From assembly GCF_027587195.1 (NCBI RefSeq), contig NZ_JAPDDP010000010.1, positions 1 through 64,000 of the forward strand: DNA of 64,000 nucleotides, written 5' to 3'. The notes under the pieces are model-generated. The model had not been told where the DNA came from, made no database searches, and worked only from the letters and a program-made list of their open reading frames with translations. Positions within the stretch are counted from its first letter, which is position 1. The number at the start of each line of letters is the position of its first letter. Below are positions 8,040-17,300 of this stretch, piece after piece. A program made the translations under genes and the position numbers. The DNA comes from Solirubrobacter phytolaccae (GTDB lineage: Bacteria > Actinomycetota > Thermoleophilia > Solirubrobacterales > Solirubrobacteraceae).

Positions 8040-9671
8040 ATGTCCCCACTTCTTACAGCCCGCCCATCAGTGTCCGTGACCATGCGGTTGCTGGCGGCGT
8101 GCGCCGTGACCGCAGTGGTGGCCGCGTTCGTTCCGCTGGCGGGTGGGGACGGCGAATCCAGTGCCGCCGTGCCCGCGTGCCTCACCGTGGCGATCATCTG
8201 CGCCGCGCTGATGAGCCACTTGCTCTACTCGTCGTCGAAGACGCTCGAGAACCGCTGCATGGCGTGGCTGTCCGTCGGCACCACGATCGCCATGCTCGGC
8301 CTGCTCACGTCGCTGTTCGCGCTGCCGAGCCTGTTCCCCGACGGCGGCCCGATCAACGGCAGCGAGGATGCCGCCGCCGCGCGGTACCTCATCTGGCACG
8401 TCGGCCTGATCGCGGCGGGCGTGCTCGCCCTGCTGCGCGTGAAGGCTTCGCTTCGCAACCTTCTGATCTTCGGCGGCCTGGGCGCCCTCCTCCTCGCCTG
8501 GGCCGCCGTAGCTAGTTCCCCGTTGGGCGATCTCGCCAGCGGTGACGGGTTCTCCCCCACGATGCGCACGCTCGTCGGGCTCATCGTGCTCGCGCAGGCC
8601 GGCGTCGCCGTCGCTTGGTGGCGGCGCGCCGGCGGCGCGATGAACTGGGGCGACATGTGCATCGTCGTCCTGATGGGGCTCTCCGCCCTGGACGCGTTCG
8701 CCTACATGTGGGCGTCCGGCCTGTTCGAGGGTTCCTGGTGGGCGTCGCTCGCCCTGCGCGCCGGGCAGTTCGCGATCCCCAGCGTCGGCCTGCTGATCGG
8801 CTTCATCGCCGTGGCCGAGAAGCTGCGCGAGTTCGAGGACGAGCTCGCCGCGAACCTCGTCGCCGAGCGCGAGAAGGCCCGCGCCCACGAGGAGCGCGTC
8901 TCGCTGGACGCCGAGCGCCGCGAGCGCGTCCAGGCCCGCATGCAGCGGATGATCGACGGCTTCGGGCTCGACGTCGCGTTCCAGCCGATCGTCGACCTGG
9001 CGTCCGGCCAGGTGGTCGGCGCCGAGGCGCTGGCGCGCTTCAAGGACGCCGACGGCAACGCGATCCCCACCGAGCGCTGCTTCCTCGACGCGCACGCCGT
9101 CGACATGGGCGTGGAGCTCGAGCTGGCCGTGATCCGGCTCGCCCTGCGCTGCCAGGAGCACCGACTCCCCAAGGGCCGCTACCTCGCCTTGAACGTCTCC
9201 CCCGCCGTGCTCGAGCAGGACGAGCTCGCCTTCGCGATCGCCCGTCACGACAACACCCACCGCCCGATCGTAATCGAGATCACCGAGCACCAGCCCGTCG
9301 AGGACTACGTGGCGCTGAGCGCCCAGCTCGACCGCCTGCGTGACCTCGGCGCCCGCGTCGCCGTCGACGACGTCGGCTCCGGCTTCGCCTCCTTCCGCCA
9401 CGTCACCCGTGTGAACCCGGACATCCTCAAGCTCGACCGCACCCTCGTCTGCGGCATCGACGACGACCCGGTCCGCCAGTCCCTCGCCAGCGCGATCGTC
9501 GCGTTCGCCAAGGACGTCGGCGCCACCGTCGTCTCCGAGGGCATCGAGAACGAGTCCGAGCTCTGCTGCCTCAAGGGCCTCTCCGTCGGCTGCGGCCAGG
9601 GCTTCTACCTCGCCCGCCCGAACCTCGGCACAGTTGACGCCGAGGTCTCCGAGCTCGTCGCCGCCGCCTAG
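8040..9671 (+). CDS. Membrane-anchored EAL-domain cyclic-di-GMP phosphodiesterase
   Basis: With the ATG at 8040 the product is 543 residues; an ATG at 8082 is an equally good start. The first 250 residues contain about seven hydrophobic segments, forming a membrane sensor region. A short charged coiled coil (AEKLREFEDELAANL onward) leads to an EAL domain from about residue 310. The EAL motif is at 329-331 (AEALARF). The catalytic series looks complete: LNVSPA, IEITEH, D443-D444 in AVDDVGSGF, LKLDR and SEGIEN. There is no GGDEF domain, so hydrolysis of c-di-GMP rather than synthesis is expected. The signal sensed is unknown. Confidence 0.88.
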   Translation: MSPLLTARPSVSVTMRLLAACAVTAVVAAFVPLAGGDGESSAAVPACLTVAIICAALMSHLLYSSSKTLENRCMAWLSVGTTIAMLGLLTSLFALPSLFPDGGPINGSEDAAAARYLIWHVGLIAAGVLALLRVKASLRNLLIFGGLGALLLAWAAVASSPLGDLASGDGFSPTMRTLVGLIVLAQAGVAVAWWRRAGGAMNWGDMCIVVLMGLSALDAFAYMWASGLFEGSWWASLALRAGQFAIPSVGLLIGFIAVAEKLREFEDELAANLVAEREKARAHEERVSLDAERRERVQARMQRMIDGFGLDVAFQPIVDLASGQVVGAEALARFKDADGNAIPTERCFLDAHAVDMGVELELAVIRLALRCQEHRLPKGRYLALNVSPAVLEQDELAFAIARHDNTHRPIVIEITEHQPVEDYVALSAQLDRLRDLGARVAVDDVGSGFASFRHVTRVNPDILKLDRTLVCGIDDDPVRQSLASAIVAFAKDVGATVVSEGIENESELCCLKGLSVGCGQGFYLARPNLGTVDAEVSELVAAA

Positions 9672-9681
9672 TCGCACGAAA

Positions 9682-9711
9682 AAGGCCGCCCCGGTTTCCC
9701 GGGGCGGCCTT
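9682..9711 (-). terminator. Strong intrinsic terminator between convergent genes
   Basis: A perfect 13-bp stem (AAGGCCGCCCCGG, 9682-9694, pairing with 9699-9711) encloses the loop TTTC. Read on the minus strand it is followed by a T-run (complement of 9679-9683), so it best serves the lipoprotein gene at 9735. On the plus strand it may also stop transcription of the EAL gene. Confidence 0.9.
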
Positions 9712-9734
9712 GAAAAGCGTCGTGCGAGGCGCGG

Positions 9735-10610
9735 CTAGGAGACCGTCGCGTCCTCGGGGATCGCGGCCGGGTCGGCGCCGCCGCCGCCGAAGTCCTCCTG
9801 GAACTTCTGCATGAGCTCCTCGATCGGGCGACCGCCGGACGGGGCCTGGATGTCGACGGGCTTGTCGACGTCTCCGAGCTTGACGGAGAAGGCGACCGCG
9901 CCCTTCTCGCCGTCGGCGTTGATGGTCATGTTGGCCGCGATGCGGCGGAGCTTGCCGTCGGACTTGCCGACGTCGATCGTGAAGTTCGGGTCGCTAATGA
10001 CCTTCTCGACCTCCTTGAGGTCCTTGTTGCTCAGCTCCTCGATGCCTTCGAAGCCGGAGGCGCCGGGCTGCTTGGCCAGCTCCTTCATGCCCTCGAGGGC
10101 GGCGGAGAGGTCGAGCTTGCCGGAGATGCGGGTGACGGGCTCGCCGTCGAGCTCCGCGTCCTGGGTGCCGCTGGTCTCGGGGAACCAGTCCTGCATCTGG
10201 GTCAGGAGCTTGCCGACGTCGGCCGACTCCATGCCGCCGCCGGCGCCCGAGAGCTTGAGCTTGGCGATGTTCTCCTTGCCCACCTGGTAGGTCTCGCCGC
10301 CGTAGACGACGAACGCGTCGTCGCCGGTCGAGATGATCTGGCCGGCGATCGGCTTCGGCATCCCGGCGCCCGTCAGGTTGAGCTTCCAGTCGACGCTCGG
10401 GAGCTTGTTCTCACCGTTGGACTGGTAGGGGCCGGCGAGCTGGAGCTTCGTCTCTTGCCCCTCCGCCTTGATCGAGAGGTCGACGGTGACGTTCGCGGAC
10501 TTGATGTCCTGCTCGAACGCCGACTTCACTACGGATGCCTCTTCCGCGCCACAGGCACTCACTGCAAGCGCGCCGGCAGCGGTGACTGCCACCAATAGCG
10601 TTCTCATCAT
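9735..10610 (-). CDS. Secreted lipoprotein, LppX/LprAFG-like fold suspected
   Basis: From the ATG at 10610 the product is 291 residues. The N-terminus is a signal peptide ending in a lipobox (AVSAC), so it should be anchored outside the membrane. The mature protein is charged with repeated beta-strand patterns: VTVDLSIKAEG, KLNLTGAG, TRISGKLDLSAAL and RIAANMTINADGEK. This layout recalls LppX/LprG-type lipoproteins, which bind lipids in a half-barrel. The assignment is by pattern, not by a diagnostic motif. A GTG start at 10640 is possible but would place 10 polar residues before the signal peptide. Confidence 0.75.
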   Translation of the reverse strand: MMRTLLVAVTAAGALAVSACGAEEASVVKSAFEQDIKSANVTVDLSIKAEGQETKLQLAGPYQSNGENKLPSVDWKLNLTGAGMPKPIAGQIISTGDDAFVVYGGETYQVGKENIAKLKLSGAGGGMESADVGKLLTQMQDWFPETSGTQDAELDGEPVTRISGKLDLSAALEGMKELAKQPGASGFEGIEELSNKDLKEVEKVISDPNFTIDVGKSDGKLRRIAANMTINADGEKGAVAFSVKLGDVDKPVDIQAPSGGRPIEELMQKFQEDFGGGGADPAAIPEDATVS

Positions 10611-10633
10611 GAGGTCCGCATACCCCGGACCTC
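10611..10633 (-). repeat. Inverted repeat directly before the lipoprotein start codon
   Basis: GAGGTCCG (10611-10618) and CGGACCTC (10626-10633) form an 8-bp stem with a 7-base loop. It fills most of the 29 bases between the enolase-superfamily gene stop and the lipoprotein ATG. It could be a weak terminator, or it could mask initiation of the lipoprotein. Confidence 0.5.
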
Positions 10634-10639
10634 GATTCA

Positions 10640-11641
10640 CTACTTAAGGCGAAACCCAATTGGTGGAGCAGTGACCTCGAGCGGGCTCGTCGGAAGGCCG
10701 GAGATCGGCTCTGGCAGGTTGAACGGCGGCGGCGCGACGTCGTTCGGCCCGTCGGGATGAAAGAGCGCCGCGAGCAGCTGCACCTGCTCGCGCGCCGGGC
10801 CGAGCTCGCCCATCCCGCCGCCGTACATGACGACACCGTGCGCCTCGCAGTGCGCGTAGATCTCCAGCAACGACCGCAGATCGCCGATCCGCGACGGCTT
10901 GACGTTGATCGTCTGCGTCGCGCCGATGTCCGACGCGCGCTTGATCGGCGCGTCGTAGGCCACGCGCTCGAGCGGCAACCCCGCCGCGAACGCCTCGTGC
11001 GGATCCTCGATCCGCGCCTCCGGCAGGAGCTCGAGCACCGCCTCGTAGACCGGTGCGAAGTCGCCCTCGACCTCGAGCCCGTAGCGGCCCTTGAAGTCCA
11101 CCGTCCGCACGGCGCCCGTCCCGGCCAGCTCCTCGATCAGCCCGCGACTCCACGCCGGCGCCGCGTCGAGCTTGAAGCCGACGCTCGGGTACAGCTCCAG
11201 CCGCGCCCGCACACCGTCGACGGAAGGCGTCTCCCCCAGCCCGAACGAGTTCACGAACGTGACCGGGCGCGCGGTCCGGCCCAGCGCGTCGCCCAACGAC
11301 AACCCCGCCTGCAGCAATGCCAGGTCGAGCGCCGCCGACTCGAACAGCCAGTTGCGGAACGGCCGCGCGAAGTCCGCGAACTCGGGCTCCACCCCGCCCC
11401 ACTGGTCGAACGACCCGAGCGCGTCCAGGAACTCCACGAGCGTCCACGAGCCGACCAGAGGGAACTCGGTCTGCGCCTCCAGCGCGTCGTGGTCCTCGAC
11501 CGCCGGCATGATGTCCTCGCCGAGCCCGCGATGGCCGCGCCCGTGCAGCCGCAGCAGCGTGGTCGACCGCTCGCCGCCGGTGAGCCGCACGTAGTCGTAC
11601 GACTCGATGTCGAGCGGTAGTCCGGCGAGCCGGTCGAACAT
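10640..11641 (-). CDS. Enolase-superfamily protein (mandelate racemase/o-succinylbenzoate synthase-like)
   Basis: The product has 333 residues from the ATG at 11641, which overlaps the stop of the YciI-like gene (ATGA). It has an N-terminal capping domain and a TIM-barrel half. Barrel-strand motifs include GFKLDAAPAW, RTVDFKGRYG, ARIEDPHE, KRASDIGATQTINVKPSRIGD (split here as KRASDIGATQ and TINVKPSRIGD) and a glycine-rich end (VVMYGGGMGELG). Acidic residues sit at the ends of successive strands where the superfamily binds Mg2+. The canonical K-x-K base motif is not obvious, so the reaction cannot be assigned. No menaquinone genes are adjacent. Confidence 0.75.
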   Translation of the reverse strand: MFDRLAGLPLDIESYDYVRLTGGERSTTLLRLHGRGHRGLGEDIMPAVEDHDALEAQTEFPLVGSWTLVEFLDALGSFDQWGGVEPEFADFARPFRNWLFESAALDLALLQAGLSLGDALGRTARPVTFVNSFGLGETPSVDGVRARLELYPSVGFKLDAAPAWSRGLIEELAGTGAVRTVDFKGRYGLEVEGDFAPVYEAVLELLPEARIEDPHEAFAAGLPLERVAYDAPIKRASDIGATQTINVKPSRIGDLRSLLEIYAHCEAHGVVMYGGGMGELGPAREQVQLLAALFHPDGPNDVAPPPFNLPEPISGLPTSPLEVTAPPIGFRLK

Positions 11642-11916
11642 CAGCTGACCACGACGGTCCACGGCTCGATCTTCTTGCTCACCACCAGGCCCGCGGCTCC
11701 GTATGGGTCTTCCTCCGCGAACGCCGCGGCGGCCTCCGCCGACGCGAACGCCAGCAGCCCCGAGTGTGGCGGATCGCCCAGCGCGCCCGCGATCACGAGC
11801 TTGCCTTCGGCGTGGTACTCCTCGATCAGGCTCAGATGCGCGGCACGGTGCGGCGCGCGCTTCTCGGCCATGTCGGACACGTACTCGTACTGGAGGAGCT
11901 GCAGCGTCTGGGGCAC
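11641..11916 (-). CDS. YciI-like (YCII-related) small protein
   Basis: This 91-residue protein matches the YciI pattern: an N-terminal strand, KRAPHRAAHLSLIEEY, a GAL segment (LVIAGALGDPPHSG), the DPYGAAGL loop carrying the conserved Asp-Pro-Tyr, and a terminal PWTVVV strand. YciI-like domains form dimers with a possible His/Asp active site, but their reactions are largely unknown. It is translationally coupled to the enolase-superfamily gene, which suggests the two act in one step or pathway. Confidence 0.85.
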   Translation of the reverse strand: MPQTLQLLQYEYVSDMAEKRAPHRAAHLSLIEEYHAEGKLVIAGALGDPPHSGLLAFASAEAAAAFAEEDPYGAAGLVVSKKIEPWTVVVS

Positions 11917-11946
11917 GTCGCGGACACTAGCGCGACGTGGAAGGGT

Positions 11947-11981
11947 GCGGCCGGGACGAGTGAGGGCCCCGTCCCGGCCGC
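11947..11981 (-). terminator. Hairpin terminator behind the M28 peptidase gene
   Basis: GCGGCCGGGACG (11947-11958) pairs with CGTCCCGGCCGC (11970-11981) around an 11-base loop. It begins 9 bases past the peptidase stop codon. No T-run follows, as is common for hairpin terminators in GC-rich actinobacteria. Confidence 0.7.
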
Positions 11982-11990
11982 GAATTCCAC

Positions 11991-14234
11991 CTAGGGGTTC
12001 GTGGTGGAAAGCGTGAACGTCAGCGTCTTGGAGTACGTGCCCGTGCGGAGCGGGTCGGTCTCCTTGATGCGCTGGCTGAACTGCAGGTCGACCGCGTCGT
12101 TGGAGACGGGGGCGGAGTAGGTCAGCAGGTTCAGCAGCGAGCCGACGTTGTTGTAGGCGGTGCCGGTGTTGGCGGCGTTGCGAGCGCGGGCCTGGAGGGG
12201 CTCGGGCAGGGCGAACGTGCCGTTGACGAGGTAGCCCGTCGCGGTCGTGCTCGGGTCGGAGACGCTCAGGAGCGCGTCGCCGGCGGTCGAGGTGATGGTG
12301 GCGCGCGTCGTGGCCTCGTAGGTCTTCGCGAGGCCCGGCGTGAAGGCGCCGAACGTGCCCGGGGTGCCGAGCGTGAGCGACAGCGTGGCCGGGACGGAGC
12401 CGCCCGCGGTGCCGTCGGCGCTGGTGGCGACGAGCGGCAGCTGCATGTCGCCCGAGACCACGACGTTCTTGGCCACGCCGTTGCCGACGGTGAAGTCGCA
12501 GGTCACGTGCGGGACGCGGACCTCGACCTTGCCGGCGGCGTCGGTCTTGCCGAACTGGCGGACGCCGTCACCGCAGTTGCCGGTGACGTTCGCGTTCGCG
12601 ACCGGAGCGCCGGCGGCGTTGGTGGCGGTGATGTTGACCCCGTTCAGCGCGTTCCAGATGTAGGAGGCGCCGATGACGTCGAGCTGCTCCTGCAGGTAGA
12701 ACTGCGAGACGTTGTCCATCGCGTCACGCGACGTGTGGTAGACGGGCTCGATGTTGTAGCTGCACCCGGTGCAATTCGAGCTGCTGCCACCGGTCGTGCA
12801 GTCCTTGCTGGGCGCCTTAATGTAGTTGAGGTGGATGAAGAGCGCCGCCGGGATGCCGGCGTTGTGGAACGGCACGTGGTCGGACTGCGACAGCTTGCAC
12901 TGGTCGAAGTACTGGCCGTCACCGGTCGTGATGCCGCTGCGCTGAGCGGCCTTGAACGCCTCATCGGTCACGCGGTTGGGCTTGCCGTCGACCGTCAGCG
13001 CCCACAGCTTGGCGGGAGCGAAGGTGGTGCCGGTCATGTCCATCTGCCACTGGCCGATGTAGCGCTTGGCCTCAGCGCTCGGCGTCGACGGAGTGGCGGG
13101 CACATTCGACGTCAGCGGGTTGTTGTCGGTGTCAGAGCTGACGTACAGGTGATCGTTGCCCCATGCGCGGGAACCGGTCAGGCCCTGCTCCTCACCGCCG
13201 AAGCCGCCGAAGCGGATCTCCTTGTCGAGCGACAGGTTCCGCATGACGCGCGCGACCTCGAGCCAGATGCCCTCGCCGGTGGCGTCGTCGTGCGCGCCCG
13301 GCGAGCCGAACGTCGAGTCGATGTGACCACCCATGCCGACGATCGGCGCCGTGTCGAAGACGTCGTTGACGGCCTGCTTCTCGGCGGTGATGACCGCGCG
13401 CGTGGACAGGCCGGGAGCGTCGACGGTGGCCGCCGCGTTGGCGGTGACGGTCTCGGTGGCGATCGTCAGGGTCAGCTTCTTCTGCGTGGCGCACCAGGGG
13501 CCGTTCTGCGTCGGCCCGACGGTACCGCCCGCGTGCGGGGCGAAGACCGAGCCGTCAGGGCCCGGAGCGCACACCAGCTCCTTGATCGTGTCCGACTGCA
13601 CATCGGCGGAGCCCACCACCGGGATGGTCGGCTGGGCGGCGGTGAGCGTGAACGCTCCCTGCGGCGACGACCCGGTGCCCATGTTGATCACGCCGATCGC
13701 GCCCGCGGCCACGGCGTTGACGACCGCGGTGTTGAGCGCCGTGCCCGTGACGTTGTTGATCGCCGCGATCTTGCCGGTGGTCGCAGCCGGGAAGTCGGCC
13801 GCGCTGGCGCCGCTGTTGTTGATCCAGATGACCTCGCCGCTGATCGGCGTGTCGTACCCGGTCATCTTCGAGTTGCCGGCGGCACGCATGATCCAGGTCG
13901 GACCGGGATACAGCGTGGTGTCCGGCGAGCGAACCACGGCCGACGAAGTCGTCGCCGACCCGTGGTACTGGTTGATCTTGGTCTGATAGCCGAACCCGTC
14001 CATCTGCTGCTTGAGCCAATCGGCAGCCTGGTCCTCCTGGCGCGTGCCGGAGAAGCGCCCGCCGATGTCGTTGGCGAGGTGGCGGACGGTCTCGTACGAG
14101 TTGGCCGCGTCGAGGTTGCTGACGAGCTCGTCGTAGTAGCTCGGCTTTGGCGTCTGCGCGGTCGCAGGACCGGCGAGGATGCCGAACGCAGCGACGGCGG
14201 CTGTCGCCGTCGCAGCGCGGAACAGGTGCTTCAT
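11991..14234 (-). CDS. Secreted M28-family zinc peptidase with PA domain and shared C-terminal domain
   Basis: From the ATG at 14234, preceded by a GGAGGG ribosome site, the product is 747 residues. Residues 1-26 are a signal peptide cut near ATAQ. A protease-associated insert lies at about 130-240. M28 zinc residues are visible: H304 in GGHIDS, D316 in the PGAHDDATG motif, E348/E349 in GGEEQG, and later YHTSRD. Residues 525-600 resemble a carboxypeptidase-regulatory-like beta domain (NITATNAAGAPVANANVTG). The last 140 residues, starting GGSVPATLSLTLGTPGTFG, closely match the end of the ThuA-domain protein at 30692-34195. The likely role is extracellular aminopeptidase or exopeptidase nutrition. 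Confidence 0.92.
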   Translation of the reverse strand: MKHLFRAATATAAVAAFGILAGPATAQTPKPSYYDELVSNLDAANSYETVRHLANDIGGRFSGTRQEDQAADWLKQQMDGFGYQTKINQYHGSATTSSAVVRSPDTTLYPGPTWIMRAAGNSKMTGYDTPISGEVIWINNSGASAADFPAATTGKIAAINNVTGTALNTAVVNAVAAGAIGVINMGTGSSPQGAFTLTAAQPTIPVVGSADVQSDTIKELVCAPGPDGSVFAPHAGGTVGPTQNGPWCATQKKLTLTIATETVTANAAATVDAPGLSTRAVITAEKQAVNDVFDTAPIVGMGGHIDSTFGSPGAHDDATGEGIWLEVARVMRNLSLDKEIRFGGFGGEEQGLTGSRAWGNDHLYVSSDTDNNPLTSNVPATPSTPSAEAKRYIGQWQMDMTGTTFAPAKLWALTVDGKPNRVTDEAFKAAQRSGITTGDGQYFDQCKLSQSDHVPFHNAGIPAALFIHLNYIKAPSKDCTTGGSSSNCTGCSYNIEPVYHTSRDAMDNVSQFYLQEQLDVIGASYIWNALNGVNITATNAAGAPVANANVTGNCGDGVRQFGKTDAAGKVEVRVPHVTCDFTVGNGVAKNVVVSGDMQLPLVATSADGTAGGSVPATLSLTLGTPGTFGAFTPGLAKTYEATTRATITSTAGDALLSVSDPSTTATGYLVNGTFALPEPLQARARNAANTGTAYNNVGSLLNLLTYSAPVSNDAVDLQFSQRIKETDPLRTGTYSKTLTFTLSTTNP

Positions 14235-14363
14235 GGACGTAACCCTCCGTTTGGTGCCGCGGCGCAACAGCAGACCCAGTTCGCGCCAACGCTGACCCTG
14301 ACCGTAAACCAGCCTTTCGCGAGCTGCAACTACAGGGCGTAGAAGTTCCTCAACACCCTGAAC

Positions 14364-14375
14364 CACTGGCCAGTG
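14364..14375. promoter_or_regulatory. Perfect 12-bp palindrome upstream of the helicase gene
   Basis: CACTGGCCAGTG lies 19 bases before the GTG of the helicase gene, in the divergent region shared with the M28 peptidase gene. A perfect 12-bp palindrome at this position is a possible operator. No cognate regulator can be named. Confidence 0.4.
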
Positions 14376-14394
14376 CGGGATAACCTAAGAGCGC

Positions 14395-17300
14395 GTGCTC
14401 CAAGCGCGTCTCCCCGAGCTGACCATCCAGGACGAGTTCCGCCTCGAGCAGCGCTACAAGCGGCTGGTCGACGGGGACGAGAAGGGCCTCGCCCGGCTCG
14501 ATGCCGACATCGCGAAGGCCGTCCTCCGGTTCGAGCAGCGCCGCGCCGCCGTCCCCGCCGTCTCCTACCCGGAAGAGCTGCCGGTCTCGGCCCGACGTGA
14601 GGATCTCCTGAACGCGATCCGCGAGCACCAGGTCGTGATCGTCGCGGGCGAGACCGGCTCGGGCAAGACGACCCAGCTCCCGAAGATCTGCCTGGAGCTC
14701 GGGCGGGGTGTGCGCGGGGCGATCGCGCACACGCAGCCGCGGCGGCTGGCGGCGAGAACCGTCGCCGAGCGCATCGCCGACGAGCTGAAGGTCCCGCTCG
14801 GCACTGCGGTCGGCTATGCGGTGCGCTTCAACGACAAGTCCGGCGAGAACACGCTCCTGCGCCTGTGCACGGACGGCCTGCTGCTGGCGGAGATCCAGAA
14901 CGACCGGCTGCTGCGCCGCTACGACACGATCATCGTCGACGAGGCGCACGAGCGGTCGCTGAACATCGACTTCCTGCTCGGCTACCTCAAGCGGCTGCTC
15001 CCGCAGCGGCCGGACCTGAAGGTCATCATCACGAGCGCGACGATCGACCCGGAGCGGTTCGCCAACCACTTCGAGGGCGCGCCGATCATCGAGGTCTCCG
15101 GCCGCACGTACCCCGTCGAGGTCCGCTACCGCGAGCCCGAGGACGACGCCGACCAGACGGACGCGATCGGCGACGCCGTGGACGAGCTCCTGCGCGAGCC
15201 GCCCGGCGACATCCTCGTCTTCCTGTCCGGCGAGCGCGAGATCCGCGACACCGCCGAGGCGCTCGAGGGCCGTTTCAAGCAGGTCGAGATCCTGCCGCTG
15301 TTCGCCCGCCAGTCCACGGCCGCGCAGCAGCGCGTGTGGAAGCCGCACAAGGGCCGGCGCGTCGTGCTCGCCACCAACGTCGCCGAGACGTCGCTGACGG
15401 TGCCGGGCATCCGCTACGTCGTGGACCCCGGCACGGCGCGCATCTCGCGCTACAGCGCGCGGTTGAAGGTCCAGCGCCTGCCGATCGAGCCGATCAGCCA
15501 GGCGAGCGCCGACCAGCGCAAGGGCCGCTGTGGCCGCGTCGCCGACGGCATCGCGATCCGGCTGTTCAGCGAGGAGAACTTCGAGGAGCGCCCGCGCTTC
15601 ACCGACCCCGAGATCCTCCGCACGAGCCTCGCCGCCGTGATCCTGCAGATGGCGGCGATCGACCTCGGCGACATCGAGGCGTTCCCGTTCCTGGATCCGC
15701 CGGACCGCCGCCAGGTGCGCGACGGCATCGCGCTGCTGCAGGAGCTGGGCGCGCTGGACGAGACCGGGCGCGTGCTCACGCAGCTCGGGCGCCGGCTCTC
15801 CCAGCTGCCGATCGACCCGCGGATGGGCCGGATGGTGCTCGAGGCCGCCGGCCTGGGCTGCGTGGACGAGCTGATCGTGATCGCCGCCGCGCTGTCGATC
15901 CAGGACGTGCGCGAGCGCCCCGCCGACCAGCAGGCCCAGGCCGACCAGGCGCACGCGCGCCACGCCGACGAGAGCTCCGACTTCCTCGCCTACTGGAACC
16001 TCTGGCGCTACCTGCACGAGCAGCGGTCCGAGCTGTCCGTGAACCAGTTCCGCAAGCAGGCCAAGGGCGAGTTCCTGCACTACCTGCGGATTCGCGAGTG
16101 GCAGGACCTCGTCTCCCAGATCCGCCAGGCCACGAAGTCGATGGGGATCAAGATCAACCACGAGCCCGCCGAGCCGGAGCTCATCCACCAGGCGATCCTG
16201 TCCGGGTTGCTGAGCCACATCGGGCTCAAGGACAGCGCCCGGCGCGAGTACACGGGCGCGCGCAACGCCAAGTTCGCGCTGTGGCCGGGGAGCGGCGTGA
16301 AGGGCCAGCCCGCGTGGATCATGGTCTCCGAGCTGGTCGAGACCTCGCGGCTGTGGGGCCGGACCGCGGCCAAGATCGAGCCGCGCTGGATCGAGCCGCT
16401 CGCCGGTCACCTGATCAAGCGCACGTACGACAACCCGCGCTGGGACCGCAAGCGCGCGCAGGTCGTCGCGACCGAGCGCGTGACGCTGTACGGGCTGCCG
16501 GTCGTGGCCGGCCGCGTCGTCGGCTACGGGCAGATCGACGCCGCGATGAGCCGCGACCTGTTCATCCGCCGCGCGCTCGTCGAGGGCGAGTGGGACACGC
16601 GCCACCACTTCGTCGCCGACAACGAGAAGCTGGTCGCGGAGATCCAGGCGCTGGAGGAGCGCGCCCGCCGCCGCGACATCCTCGTCGACGACCAGACGCT
16701 CTACGACTTCTACGCCGCGCGCGTGCCGGACACCGTGATCAGCGGCCGGCACTTCGACCGCTGGTGGCGCGACGAGCGGCGCGTGCGGCCAGATCTGCTG
16801 ACCTTCACGCGCGAGCTGCTGATCAACCCGGTGGCCGCCGAGGACGTGGCGGGGCGGCCGGACGTGTGGCGCCAGGGCGAGCTGGAGCTCAAGCTCTCCT
16901 ACCGCTTCGAGCCCGGCTCCGCGCACGACGGCGTGACCGTCCACGTGCCGCTGAAGATCCTGCCGCAGCTGCGCGCGCAGGGGTTCGAGTGGCTCGTCCC
17001 GGCGATGCGCGAGGAGCTCGTGATCGCGCTCATCCGCTCCCTGCCGAAGGACATCCGCAAGCAGCTCGTGCCGGTGCCCGAGGTGGCCGACAGCGTGCTC
17101 AAGCGCCTGGAGCCGCGCAAGCGCCCGCTGCTCGAGTCGCTCGCGGCGGAGATCGAGGCCCAGCGCGGCGTGCGCATCCCGCCCGACGCGTGGGACCCGT
17201 CCCGGCTGCCGAACCACCTGCGGATGACGTTCTCGGTCGAGGACGAGCAGGGCAAGGTCGTGGCCGCGAGCCAGGACCTCACCGCGCTGCGGGAGAAGTC

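Noticed and set aside
14350-17217. A 955-residue open frame on the minus strand opposite the helicase gene
   Set aside because: The strong third-position GC of the helicase gene keeps the opposite strand open. The translation is low-complexity and Arg/Asp/Leu-rich with no domain pattern.
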